DNA of 64,000 nt, from contig OZ022240.1 of NCBI GenBank assembly GCA_963978895.1, positions 18,354,136-18,418,135 on the forward strand. Reading direction: 5' to 3'. This document shows positions 34,459-45,425 of this stretch, piece after piece; positions within the stretch are counted from its first letter, which is position 1, and the number at the start of each line of letters is the position of its first letter. Under the pieces are notes generated by a model. The model had not been told where the DNA came from. It saw only the letters and a list, made by a program, of their open reading frames with translations, and did not search any database. This DNA comes from Erpobdella octoculata (lineage: Eukaryota > Annelida > Clitellata > Hirudinida > Erpobdellidae). The position numbers and the translations under genes are program-made.

Positions 34459-35073
34459 TAGTAGTAATCTGGTAAAAATATGAAAAAATATTCTTGCTAG
34501 TAGCCAGTTTTATTGGTTGGTTTATTTTAAAAGTTAATTATTTGTGATGGTTTATTTAGTTTGCTTAATTTTTTTTGAATATTTTTCATTAAGTCACTAG
34601 AGGTGTTATGTCACACTGTGAAAGGTATACATTACATGTATGCAGTAAAAGTTCTCTAGAGCAACACTCTCAAGAGCATGCTAAGGGCAACAGACACTTT
34701 TGTTTGGAACGGAAATTCTTAAATCTACATCCGGCCCACAGTAGCTTGTCTCCGTGGAACTGACAGTCATGAGTAGTGGACACTTGCTTGTTCCCGAGGG
34801 TGTCTGCTTTCAGGACTTTTGCTGTATATATCTATTAGGATAAGTTCATTTCATAGTAAATTTCAGTCATCCCTGCCTAACTGATCAGTGGAAATTACTA
34901 AACTATGGATACTTTGTTTTTAAATAATTTCAACACAAATATTGCAAAATGATGCAAGTAAAACAACATTGTTAAAAAATATTTGAATGTAGTAATTATT
35001 ATCTAACTTTTAAATTATGTTTTTAAATGTTTTCAATGGGCATCATTTTGTTTTCTACCAGCTTGTGAGTAAG
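34456..35073. other. 5' flank of UQCC4 homologue
   Basis: No repeat recognised. This presumably contains the promoter and 5' UTR; a non-AT-rich stretch at 34,660-34,800 stands out from its surroundings. No core promoter motif could be assigned. Confidence 0.35.
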
Positions 35074-35720
35074 ATGAAAAGAATTGTTTCAACAATTGCA
35101 GGAAATTATATGTGCAGGTATGTTAATTCATATAAACAAGTCATTATAGAATATAGAAGTTATTTGATGACTTTATAATTTACATTTATTTATATTTATT
35201 TGAAGTTACACTTGCTCAGTGTATAAACCATTCTGCAAAACTTAATTTTAGAAATAGTTATTGCAGACAGTAATTCTGTTACATTTTTACCTTTAGATCA
35301 AATCTGAAGCCGAGTGTAATATTTAGGACATTAAAGCTAACAAGTCATCACTTTTCAAGTGGTGAGAAAGTGCGATCTAACCAAACTGAAGAAGAAGACA
35401 ACTATAATCAACCAATCAAATACAGTACAAGTGAGGCACATAATCACAGCTCATTTGATACTTTTTTCCATTCCAAATCATCTGCCCCTTGGTATCAAAG
35501 TTTGGTAATCGGTGGCAGCACCGTGGCTTTCCTTTTATACTTCTGTTTCTTGAGGGAAGAGAATGATTGGGATGAAGAACTAGATAAATCCATTTATGAC
35601 CGAGTACCTGGTTTAAAAGAAAAAGACCTTAAAGGCAGAATTCAACTGGCACATAAAATGGGTCTCGATGCAACAGATCTCAACAAAGAGCTTGGACATA
35701 TTAAAACTGTAGGGAAATAG
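35074..35720 (+). CDS. UQCC4: UQCC4 / CCSMST1-type mitochondrial complex III assembly factor, two exons
   Basis: Exon 1 is 35,074-35,117 (ATG, then MKRIVSTIAGNYMCR with donor AG|GTATGT). Exon 2 is 35,297-35,720 (acceptor CTTTAG|ATC). The join keeps frame and gives 155 aa. The first ~35 residues are basic and hydroxylated without acids, as in a mitochondrial presequence. PIKYSTSEAH and a segment with PWYQ before a membrane helix (about residues 84-102), ending FLREENDWDEEL, match the CCSMST1/C16orf91 family, known as UQCC4, which supports cytochrome b and complex III assembly at the inner membrane. VPGLKEKDLK follows. AATAAA lies at 35,897. The ORF start at the GTG codon 35,370 is not the real start, because exon 1 supplies an ATG in phase. 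All key parts look intact. Confidence 0.8.
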
Positions 35721-36398
35721 TCGTTTGCTTGAAAATTGTCTAGTTTCAAAAAATAATGATGACTTGTCTGTTCTCAAGCTTTTCTGTGTGTAAATAATGA
35801 AAACCTATTATCAAATTCAGCATTTATGGTTATATTAAGAAAATATAATTTCAAAATGTAAGGCTGAAAGGCGAGCCATACTCAAGAAGTAGAGGAAATA
35901 AAAATGTACCACTTTCTAAATTATTTCCAAAATTTGTATTAAGTTTATGCGAACTAGTGGGAGCTTTATCATTTATCATTTTACAAAATGCCTGATTCAC
36001 TGAGTAAAAAAATTAATACACTTAGAGAAATTTTAGGTTTGGATTTAAAATTATAAACAAGTTTAAGTACAATGTTCTCGTAACACAACTATCTCAGGTT
36101 TTGAATTGGAGACAATATTAAATGTGGGTAAAACCTTTGGTGGCATGTTGTAAAGTAGAGTATGCCTCAAAGAAATTAGTGAGGCACAAGATGGGGAAGA
36201 GCTTCAGTAAATATTGAGGAAAAAGGCCGATTTTCAACATAATTTAGGAAAAGATGGGTAGTCAATGGAGTTTTTGTAATGTCAAAATAATATGCTAAGT
36301 CACATGAGTCAAGAACTTCAAATGGTGGATCTGCCTCACAGAGAGTATGGAGGTAAAAAGTTGCATTTTCTGGAAATGAAAATGTAGCGCCCTTAAAT
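35721..36398. other. UQCC4 3' UTR and flank
   Basis: Contains a polyadenylation-type AATAAA at 35,897-35,902. Beyond that I see no gene or repeat. Confidence 0.5.
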
Positions 36399-37585
36399 CA
36401 ATGATTCTTAACGTTTTTTTCCCACGCCCCCCTATGGACAAACTCGATTCGACCGCATCCCGCTACTTTTGCATATAAAAAATAAGTAAAATATAAGTGA
36501 TTTGCATCAAGTTTTATATTTAATTTATTTTTTGTTGCATCTTACCAATTAGGTCAAAAAAATGAGGACCAATCTTTAACAAGGCAATTCGCATATCACC
36601 GGCCTCCAATCAAATTTCTTTGCTTAGTTTCTACTTTTACAAAAGCAGAAATGCTTATCTCACACAAGTAGGCAGTAGAAAAAAGGAATGATGAATGTCA
36701 GAGCACTTTTGGCCAAAGCTGGTTAGCTATCTAAAAAAAAGAGTGTAAAGCTTTTTACTTTTAACAATTCGATAAGAAACTAGGTAAGAGACAATCAGGA
36801 TTAGTTTGTCAATAGTTGACCGATTTAGAATTGTTGGAATGCATTGCACTGAAATGCTTTTTTAGCTCGTTCGGATTTAAATTGTCATTTGACAGGACTT
36901 TGTCACATTAAAAACAACTCGTTCTTTCGTTGTCTGTCGTTTTTTCAGTAATACAGATTAAAAAATACTGAACACAGTCTTCTGAATATTTCCGTTTTTT
37001 TACATTTTTCAGTTTTGAAATGTCAGTTGAAGTGATAGATAACCAGGGACGGGAATGCATCCTTCACCAGAGTATTAATTAAACAATTTTTGGGTAGAAT
37101 ACTTGGTTTTTGGAAAATGACTGTTGAAAGTAAAATAACTAAAAAAATACCTAAGACTACCTCTGGTCATTAGTTTTTTGTGGAAGGAAAAAATGGGTCA
37201 TTTTATTTTTTTTTAAATACCCTCTCCCCAATTTTGGAATTGCATCCCACAGGAATTTAATTTAATAGAACGTAAAGTCCACAGCAACAAATAGCCCACC
37301 AAACTTCAACTCAATTGGATAACAGGAAGTTAGTTTTTTTTAGTGGTAAAGGCTCACAACTTATGGTTCAAGCAAGCAAACACGGTGAAGTTAAAATAAA
37401 GAATTTAAAAATACAAGCATTGCCATAATTAAAGATTTTTAAAATATTCTTATCATTCTCTGCAAAAATTAAATTTGTTCCGAACATTTTTCAAATTAAA
37501 AATTTTTTTTAAACTTTTATCTTTTGCACTCCCTAAACTAGAACGGCACCCCCTTGGGGTGCACCCCACCGGTTAAGAACCCCTG
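36399..37585 (-). mobile_element. hAT-Charlie-like element with exact 8-bp TSD
   Basis: The termini are CAATGATTCTTAACG and GGTTAAGAACCCCTG (inverted). The flanks CCTTAAAT at 36,391-36,398 and 37,586-37,593 are identical. On the minus strand, about 36,811-36,905, a frame reads CDKVLSNDNLNPNELKKHFS and then AMHSNN, the second half of a BED-type zinc finger of Charlie/ZBED5-like transposases. The rest of the transposase is deleted or decayed. The subterminal stretch near 37,540 (CACCCCCTTGGGGTGCACCCC) is palindromic. Confidence 0.85.
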
Positions 37586-37593
37586 CCTTAAAT

Positions 37594-39654
37594 GCATTAT
37601 CTTGCTTGACAGACACAACAAAGACTATGGCAGGCTTTTTTTACAGCAGTTGATGTGGTTAGGGCTTTATTTTGAATCTATCTCTACAGCAAGATTAAAT
37701 ACAATTTCTGAAAATAAAAACATGCAGAAGTCTTCAATGTTAATAATGGTTGAATCAACATATAAGTGTATATATATATAACCATGTATATTTAACCAAT
37801 TTTTTAATTTATTTTTAGAAAAAAGTTGTCTTTTTTACTTCACATTTATTAACCTAGCTAGTTGCTGATGTTTCTACTCCCTTGTCTTTAGGTGTGTGTG
37901 TTTGTGAGTGTGTGACATCAACTGTGAACAATCCCTATCTCATGATTTAAATTTTATCATTCAAGTACATATATTAAAGGACAGGTAATTTAGAAAAAGC
38001 ATAATATGCTAAGATGTCATCAGAAGTATGTAATTTTTGTAAATTTCACAATTGTTAAAGACTTGATTTGTTATTTACAAATATTGATCAGTATTACACA
38101 ACCGGTAATGTAGACATTTACAGTCTTTTAAACGAAATGTTTGTCATTCGCGATTCAGAGTTAAACGGAGACAAAATAAGCAGGTTGCTAAAAAATACCG
38201 TAGTTGTAGAAACTGCAATAGAAAAAGATTTTACAATAACCACAATGAGAAACAGGATTGAAATGCTTCCAAAAATTTCTTAATACATTAAGATGAAAAG
38301 CAATGAAGAACACATTGACAATCTGAGCATCCATGTTGAACGAAATTGAAAACGATTATCCAATACAACAATGAAAACTCAATAACAATAGCCTCAGAGA
38401 GTCCAAAAGAAACTAATTGCTGTCACTTTCATGATGTGTATTTTTCAAGATGTGATTAAATGGAGATGGAAATCTGCTGCATTTAAAAAAGAATCAAAAC
38501 CAAACACGATGGCACAAAAGAAACGTGATGCACACCCATCTATCATTCATCATACCTCAGTAATACATCCAATATTCATAAAATTATAAAAGAAATAGAA
38601 ACAAACATTATGAATAAAAATCTTACCGGTTATAAAGTTTGGCTAAATTATACCTTGTTAAAAATGTACTCCTATCAAATGAACCAAATTTTTTAAATGT
38701 ATATGAAAACCATAAATTCATTTTCATTGCATGAAGTCAAATGAAAATGACCAGGGAGCATAAATATCACCACCTAAAAGATTGAAACAGGATAATGGAT
38801 CAAAAAACTAATGCCTACAGTTGAATATCCTTGACTCTTGCATCCAATAATAAAATGCAAAAAAATGTATACATATAGATAACATCTTTTTTTCTATTGC
38901 TATAATCTAAAAGGTTGTAGCAAAATTTCAATTGAATAATCAGCAATACTAATAAATGAATTACTAACAATATGAATATAAAAAACTCAAACCATAAGAA
39001 TATTATATAATTAATAGAAGAAATTAGATATTTCATCCAAAACAGCAGGTTCATATCACTTCATTTAACATGAAATGATTATTATTCATATTAGTAAATG
39101 AGAAATAATCTTGTACTGCTTTATTTCGTCAGCTCAATGAATTAACAAAAAATGAAATGGCTCCATTCAAACAACATGAATAACATCTCCTTTACAACTG
39201 CTCCACAAAAAGATAAAGGGATATGTCTTAAATGCCATTTCACAATTATTCAAAATAAAATTTAATGCAATCATTCATGATCTGCTTAGTGATCATGGTG
39301 TCAGCAAGCACTGGCTTCAACAGTTATCAATAATAATTCTAGAAAGTTACTGGCAGCTGAAATTGTTTGTTTAATTATGTGTCACAAGTATAAATAATTA
39401 AAATCAACAAACAAATAAATTTGACCGTTATAATGAGGCCATTCATCAGCACCCCGAAAAAAAATAGCATACACAAAGATCAATCATTTTGAATTGTGTA
39501 CAAAAGCAATAACCAAATAAAAAAAAACAGCTGCTAGATGTATCATGGAAGGTTGGAACTTAATCCAAAGATCGAAATAGTATGCACAAAAGTTTAGACT
39601 TGGACTGGTATGTCTTTCAATCATAGCTTAAAAGGAGGTATTATTATTAAATCT
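37594..39654. other. 2-kb AT-rich stretch without recognised gene
   Basis: Only short open frames occur (for example 38,068-38,283), with no known motif. There is a small TA/GTGT-rich patch near 37,760-37,910. I see no repeat shared with the rest of the window. Confidence 0.5.
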
Positions 39655-39724
39655 AGATGGAAAACTCTAGCAGAAATTGTGGTTATGGTAAAGACATGCA
39701 TGTCATCATTTTCAAAATAAAGAT

Positions 39725-39850
39725 TAAGGAGCAGATATTAGCTAACCATAAGGAGCATATATTAGCTAACCATAAGGAGCATATTTTAGCTAACCATAAA
39801 GAGCATATACTAGCTTACCATAAGGAGCATATATTAGCTGACATAGCTTA
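39725..39850 (+). repeat. 24-bp minisatellite, five units
   Basis: The unit AGCTAACCATAAGGAGCATA plus TATT is repeated about five times with point changes. The frame encodes EHILANHK repeats, but the ORF (39,657-39,863) is short and probably non-coding. Confidence 0.85.
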
Positions 39851-40020
39851 CACCAGCTTTTAAAACTTAATGAAAATACTTTACATATAGTTATTTATAA
39901 TCAGAATCTCATGTTTATTCTAGTCTTATTACTTGTTTTAAATGTTTAGTTTGAGGCTGAAGGCTTTAAAAATGCTTTAAGGAGCAAAAATAAGCATCAC
40001 ATGCAAATAAAATGGGATAG

Positions 40021-43000
40021 TCATTTCACATGCTTTATTGTAACATTTGGTGGTTTTACAAAAGACAAGCTAGTTTGAGAATTGAGCCACTCCAGTCCAA
40101 ACTGATACCTTTTGAATCCTTCTTCACCATCTTGCAAAGACAAAGGCGAATGGTTTGCTGGAGGCCAAGTGTTATCGACATCACATTTTTGTTTTGACAT
40201 TTTTTGAGTTTGCAAGGCATCTGATGTGGAGTTTACAAATTTAGTGCGGACCATGTTTTGACTTGAGAAGCTTGGAAGAGACTCTATTGAAATTTTTGAA
40301 AAACTTTCAACTGATTTTGTAGATATCAAAGTCGAGAAGGAAGGCTGAAATTTAAAAAAGAAACCACCCATGAAATTTTTAAATTCATGCGACTAAAAAT
40401 AAAAATGTGAAACTTCCATTGAATACTATAATACTAAAATAGCGCTCAAAAACCACGTGTGTGAAGTTAGCCTCGAGGCTGGCAATGCTAATTAAAAAAA
40501 AAAAAAAATTGCTTGCACTGGGGCTATGCTATACATTGTTGGATGGGGTATAAAAAATGAAATCGAATGGTATATTTGGATTGTCTTCGGTTCAACAAAT
40601 AAAAAAGTTATAAGCGAAAAACGACGATTTTCCGCCGAAAATTGCATAAAATCAACATTGGCTCTTCTTTGAGAAAATCGATCTTTTTTTAAACTTCTGC
40701 ACTGGGTATATCCGAGACGCTTGTTTTTAGATAATTCAATATCAAATCCAACAATATAACTTTCGCTTCTCAAAGTTAATAAATAAAAAAGTTATCGAAT
40801 AAAACGTCGGACCGTATACCAAAGAAACCGAGAAAGCGAAACATAAACAGACGCTGCGATTGGACAATCGAGTCTAGCTCACTGTGGCTAATTATGCAAA
40901 ATATTCAAATATGCAAAGTCGCTACTCGTTAACACGTTCAAATTTTATTTTTAAGAAACCTTTATTTAACTTAAATAATAAATATATATATATATAAATA
41001 TATAGTAGCCAATTTTTTTTATGGTTTTTCTCGCTCCCGTTTCCTTCCCCGGTCGTTTTCACGATCCCGGTCGCTTTCCCGATTTTTAAGAAAATATATT
41101 GAAGTTTACGATTAAAAATTTTTATTAATGAAAATGTTTGTAAAAAAAATATCTATTTAATAAAATCTAAGCATAGCATGCAAGTGAAGTGTTTCGTTTT
41201 GAACTCTTCCTTCGAATACATTAAAAATGTGCATTTTTGGTGAACCCACCTTCTACATTTTTCACACTCCACCCAGTCCCCACCTGCACCCTCTCCACCG
41301 GTCCCGCAATACAAACAATAATTTGTCATGCTGTCCGATGCCAGCATGATTTCTTTTAGCCACTCTTCCCTTTCACTATCGGGATTAAAAGAACCACTCA
41401 GATCTTCTCCACGATCAAGCCTTCTAATAAAAACACCCACAAAAATACCACAATTATAGGCATCTTTTTGATACTTAGTCACGGGTGGCTTTTTAATGAT
41501 TAAACGTGGATTTATAAAAAAAAAGCATTATTTTTCATCTTATATAAAGTAGATAAAAATTTAGTAAAATTAATTACAAATCGTATATCTTCCGGTTTTT
41601 CTCCATATGGATATAAAAATAAATAGAATTGTCCTGGTTATCATAAATTTTTAATCGTAAACTTCAATATATTTTCTTAAAAATCGGGAAAGCGACCGGG
41701 ATCGTGAGAGCGACCGGGATCGTGAGAGTGACCAGGATCGTGAAAACGACCGGGATCGTGAAAACGACCGGGGAAGGAAACGGGAGCGAGAAAAACAATA
41801 AAAAAAATTTGGCTACTATATATTTATATATTTATTATTTAAGTTAAATAAAGGTTTCTTAAAAACAAAATTTGAACGTGTTAACGAGTAGCGACTTTGC
41901 ATATTTGAATATTTTGCATAATTAGCCACAGTGAGCTAGACTCGATTGTCCAATCGCAGCGTCTGTTTATGTTTCGCTTTCTCGGTTTCTTTGATATACG
42001 GTCCGACGTTTTATTCGATAACTTTTTTATTTATTAACTTTGAGAAGCGAAAGTTATATTGTTGGATTTGATATTGAATTATCTAAAAACAAGCGTCTCG
42101 GATATACCCAGTGCAGAAGTTTAAAAAAAGATCGATTTTCTCAAAGAAGAGCCAATGTTGATTTTATGCAATTTTCGGCGGAAAATCGTCGTTTTTCGCT
42201 TATAACTTTTTTATTTGTTGAACCGAAGACAATCCAAATATACCATTCGATTTCATTTTTTATACCCCATCCAACAATGTATAGCACAGCCCCAGTGCAA
42301 GCAATTTTTTTTTTTTTTTAATTAGCATTGCCAGCCTCGAGGCTAACTTCACACGCATCAAAAACCATGATTAACATGACACAAGACCTTTGCAGTCTGG
42401 TCCAAAATTAAATAAATAAAACTATTTCAAAGATCTTCAAAAAAGAAGGCATACCCTTTGAGACAGATCACAATTCCCCACGGTCTGACATTGCTGCTTA
42501 GCTTCAGGCAAGACTGAATCTATCTTGTTTTGTGATGACCCACAACCACACAAGTTTGCATCATGGTAGTTATTTTGATCAACAATGCAGTCATTGCTTT
42601 CAAAATAAATTTCACGCAATGTCCTCCCTTCTGATTCTTTGCCCTCTGGTGACATCTTAAAGTGAGCATTTTCACCATTTGTAGCTTTCCTACATTCTTT
42701 CCGGGCCTTGTTACACAATGCACAGCAGCACACATCAGGAGATTTAGCTACCTCCGTAACCTGGTTTTCCACTAAAGATGAACTTGTGCCATCGAAGGAT
42801 GCTCGAGAAACATGAACAAAACCACGACTGTTTAACATCAGACCTTGCCTATTCTCTTTGGATGACTCATCTGAACCTTGAATAGATGTTGGTTGGAGAA
42901 TGTTACAATTTGTTAAAGTTTTGGTTTCCTCACAAAAAATAGATGAGTGTTTACTACAACATTGGCACATTTTGTTTTGATTCTTTGATAAAATCACATC

Positions 43001-43129
43001 ATCCATTGCATAGCATTTGTCAGATGATCGTTGTGAAGTGGTTGGTAGACCATTGGGCCTAGATGTGGCATTGGGTGGTTTATCTTTACTGTTGAGAAAC
43101 TTCTTCATGAAGGTCAGCATGTCTGCTAC
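40021..43129 (-). CDS. Two-exon (or longer) gene of unknown function
   Basis: Exon A (43,129-42,455) has ATG at 43,118-43,120 and donor CAAAGG|GTATGC. Exon B (40,344-40,021) follows acceptor AAATTTCAG|CCT. The phase is 0 on both sides, giving a joined ORF of 329 codons ending VTIKHVK. A possible acceptor at 43,130 (AAAGACAG) implies more 5' exons, so the true start may lie upstream. Exon A is Cys-rich (MCQCCSKHSSIFC, DVCCCALCNKARKEC) with Ser/Asn-rich linkers. Exon B has a FKRYQFGLEWLNSQ segment. I do not recognise the family. The intron (42,454-40,345) contains a 1.9-kb transposon, and both exons remain open despite the surrounding decay, which favours a real host gene. Confidence 0.6.
40456..42357. 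mobile_element. Long-TIR PHD/Ulp1 element, 10-bp TSD, intronic
   Basis: The flanks TCAAAAACCA at 40,446-40,455 and 42,358-42,367 are identical. Arms of about 650-700 bp are almost identical inverted copies: the 93-codon open frames at 40,492-40,773 (minus) and 42,040-42,321 (plus) differ at one residue. Termini read CGTGTGTGAAGTTAGCC and, inverted, TGCGTGTGAAGTTAGCC. Both arms hold a short GC-minisatellite block of the CTAG family near the loop. The ~550-bp loop carries the ORF at 41,153-41,482. Long TIRs and a 10-bp duplication fit Mutator-like elements. No transposase is present. Confidence 0.85.
41153..41482 (-). CDS. Ulp1 C-terminal part fused to PHD finger (partial)
   Basis: 109 codons. 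DAYNCGIFVGVFIRRLDRGE contains the Asn-Cys-Gly of a C48/Ulp1-type catalytic Cys block. It is followed by a linker and a PHD finger: YCLYCGTGGEGAGGDWVECE, CRRWVHQKC, HFTCMLC, then a stop. The catalytic His and Asp region expected upstream is not present in the loop, so only the C-terminal half is encoded, or an upstream exon was lost. The ligand order C-C-C-C-H-C-C-C appears complete. Decayed relatives lie at 24,188, 28,240, 29,700/33,830 and 32,835. The role in the element is unknown: it could bind histone tails or remove SUMO-like modifiers, by family analogy only. Confidence 0.6.
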   Translation of the reverse strand: MTKYQKDAYNCGIFVGVFIRRLDRGEDLSGSFNPDSEREEWLKEIMLASDSMTNYCLYCGTGGEGAGGDWVECEKCRRWVHQKCTFLMYSKEEFKTKHFTCMLCLDFIK

Positions 43130-43666
43130 CTGTCTTTAGAAGTAATAATTTAAATTCTATCATATCAAAGTAGGCCTTAATCATGTACGCTATGACTTTA
43201 GAAGGCTAGAAACATCAACTCAAAAATAAACAAGAAAACAGTAAAAAAACTTCCTTTTTAAAAACCTTTATAATTTTGTAATTCGGTGACTAAAAATGTT
43301 TTGCAGATTATTTTTTGATGATAGTAAGTCTATGAAACTAGTGGTCTTGTCCGTTCCAAGGACGGATGTTTTAACATTACGATGAACATTAGTAATATTT
43401 TTTAGATTAATATAAGTTAATTCAATATTTTGTTATTTATAACATTAGAATGAGATAATTGTTTTATCGTTCATATGCCTTCCAAGACAAATGAAAGGAA
43501 AAAGGATAGATTAAAATATTAACAATTTTTTATATTTTGAATTAATTTAAGGTAAGTATTTTTTTATTTAATTATATAAAAATATATAAAAAAAATTATT
43601 TTTATAATTATTTATTATATATAAATTAATTTGCCATAGATAGCAAATCGTCCTAGAGAGTTATCT
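43130..43666. other. No gene recognised
   Basis: AT-rich, with the possible 3' splice site at 43,130 for an upstream exon of the minus-strand gene. Nothing else identified. Confidence 0.4.
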
Positions 43667-43945
43667 TTGTTCCCGAGAGAATGTGTTCCACCGGATCTTG
43701 CTTCATTGGGAAAACCGGCCCAACACTACCTCAAGGTACACTTTGTAAGAAGACACGAATCAAACCAATTGGATAGTGCCAGGAAGAAGACTTGTTTTAA
43801 GTGTGGCAGTATTAAGCACTTAGCACGAGACTGCCGACAAAGGAAATCACAGCAACCAAACAGAAATCGTCCATCAGAGCAGAGTCGTTCAAACAAGAAT
43901 TATTCCTCAGGGTCACACCTATTGGGACGGGGGTGTGCTCCACCC
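43667..43945 (+). pseudogene. Retroelement gag fragment with CCHC zinc knuckle
   Basis: The frame carries CFKCGSIKHLARDC, a C-X2-C-X4-H-X4-C knuckle, followed by an Arg/Asn/Ser-rich tail, as in LTR-retrotransposon gag. It is cut at 43,945 by the hAT insertion. Only ~90 codons remain and no pol is attached nearby. Confidence 0.6.
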
Positions 43946-45079
43946 TAGGGATATTCAAAATACATTGATGCATCGATTTCACTCGATGTTTGCATACGAT
44001 TAAATCGAAATGATCCGATGTTTTTAAAAGACATCGATATACTTGATATATTTTCATAAACATCGAATCAATGGTAACCATAGTGTACCACTTATCCATT
44101 GTCTTCTTTTGAAAATTAAACCTCTTAAACTCAAAAAACCTTTTGCCAAAGAAGTGCAGTCGCTGGTCGTTAAAAAGATTGACAATAGAATGGGTGCTAT
44201 AGAGAGAATGACTCCTCTCGCTATAGCCGCGATATTGAATCCGAGGTTCAAAAAATGCATTTCACTGACCCAGGTGCTTGCTCTTCGGCTGTGGCAAAAG
44301 TCAAAGAACTTATGAAAACTATAATACAAAATGAGGCTTCAGAATCTGATTCTTTAAATCATCCTGACAAACCAGAAAAAAACTTTTCTTTGTGGGATGA
44401 TCACCACAAATTGGTCCAAAAGAGCTGGAAAACGGCAAAGCCTGAGGATGCTATTTATTTGCGCAGTCAAGTAGGAAAACTCAATGAGAACTCATTAGAA
44501 ATTTGGAGTGATCTGAAAATTCAACTCCCTAAACTTCATCCAATTGTGTACAAATACTTGACCATGGTGGGAACTTCAGTACCGTCGGAACGTTTATTTT
44601 CTAAAGCAGCACAAGTCGTCAATCAGCAACGAAATAGACTAAAAGGAAAACGTTTAAACAAGCTTTTGTTTTTGCAAAGTTTTCCACAAGAACATTGGAT
44701 ATAGGACTTTGATATATATTTTCACACATTGCTTTTATTTTTTCAATAAACAACAACTGAAACGAATCAGCAAAGGTTGCGCGAAAAGTCGTTTTTTTAT
44801 ATTTTTAACATATATTCTTTGAAAGTCCTTTAACACACACAAAAGGCAACTTTTGTGAGAGTAATAGATAATAAAATAATAAAATCTGGTTTGATTGTTT
44901 GTTTGTTTGTATGGATTGTCAGGGGCCGATTACAGCTTTGTGATGCAATGTTAGAAAAAGTAATCAATTTTGAGAAAACATCGATGTTTGTAACCGATGC
45001 ATCAAGCTATATCGATGCACAGCCGCCATGTAATGCATCGATTAAAAACATTGATGTATATTCTGAATGGACACCCCTA
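43946..45079 (+). mobile_element. Deleted hAT element with exact 8-bp TSD
   Basis: The termini TAGGGATATTCAAAATACAT and the inverted right end TAGGGGTGTCCATTC are flanked by CTCCACCC at 43,938-43,945 and 45,080-45,087. Subterminal ATCGATG-type motifs are repeated in both ends (CATCGATG, GATGCATCG). It retains only the 3' part of the transposase gene and is inserted into the gag fragment at 43,667. Confidence 0.9.
44043..44704 (+). pseudogene. hAT (Ac/ZBED1-like) transposase C-terminal part
   Basis: Two frames meet at an A-run near 44,252. The first has PLAIAAILNPRFKK. The second runs to 44,704 with HPIVYKYLTMVGTSVPSERL and AAQVVNQQRNRLKGKRLN, the hAT dimerisation (C-terminal) region ending in LLFLQS. 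The N-terminal BED finger and the DDE core up to the insertion domain are deleted. One frameshift is visible. Confidence 0.8.
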
Positions 45080-45087
45080 CTCCACCC

Positions 45088-45181
45088 CCCACTTGTCAGC
45101 ACATTGTCGGTAAAATTATATTGTGAGTAAAACCTTTATTGTCAGTTGAAATAAAAGTATATTGCAAGTAAAACTTATATT
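45088..45181 (+). repeat. Short tandem repeat serving as LINE target site
   Basis: Units of about 45 bp (ATTGTCAGTTGAAATA, AAGTATATTGCAAGTAAAAC) occur here and continue at 49,283-49,335 on the other side of the LINE. Confidence 0.6.
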
Positions 45182-45425
45182 TTCACTGGACGCTGAGGTT
45201 TTGTTTACGTTTGGAAAAAGTCGATTTTCTTCGAAAATATCAATTGTGGCACAGAATTATTTGTACAAATTGCAATATACAACGATTTTCTAATAATACC
45301 GATACTTTTTTCCGTTTAATTGACACTATTTAATTATCGGAATATAATTATCGCCCGTCAACTTGGGGTCTCTCGTACCAAAGACATAGAGGGACTTAGT
45401 ACTGGATGGACGATCCACAGCTGAA

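Noticed and set aside
39657..39863. 68-aa protein with EHILANHK repeats
   Set aside because: A short 24-bp minisatellite frame with no splice or homology support.
40492..42321. Two 93-aa proteins encoded on opposite strands
   Set aside because: They are the same stretch of inverted terminal repeat read from each arm; no motif, and it ends in a poly-Phe run from a T-run.
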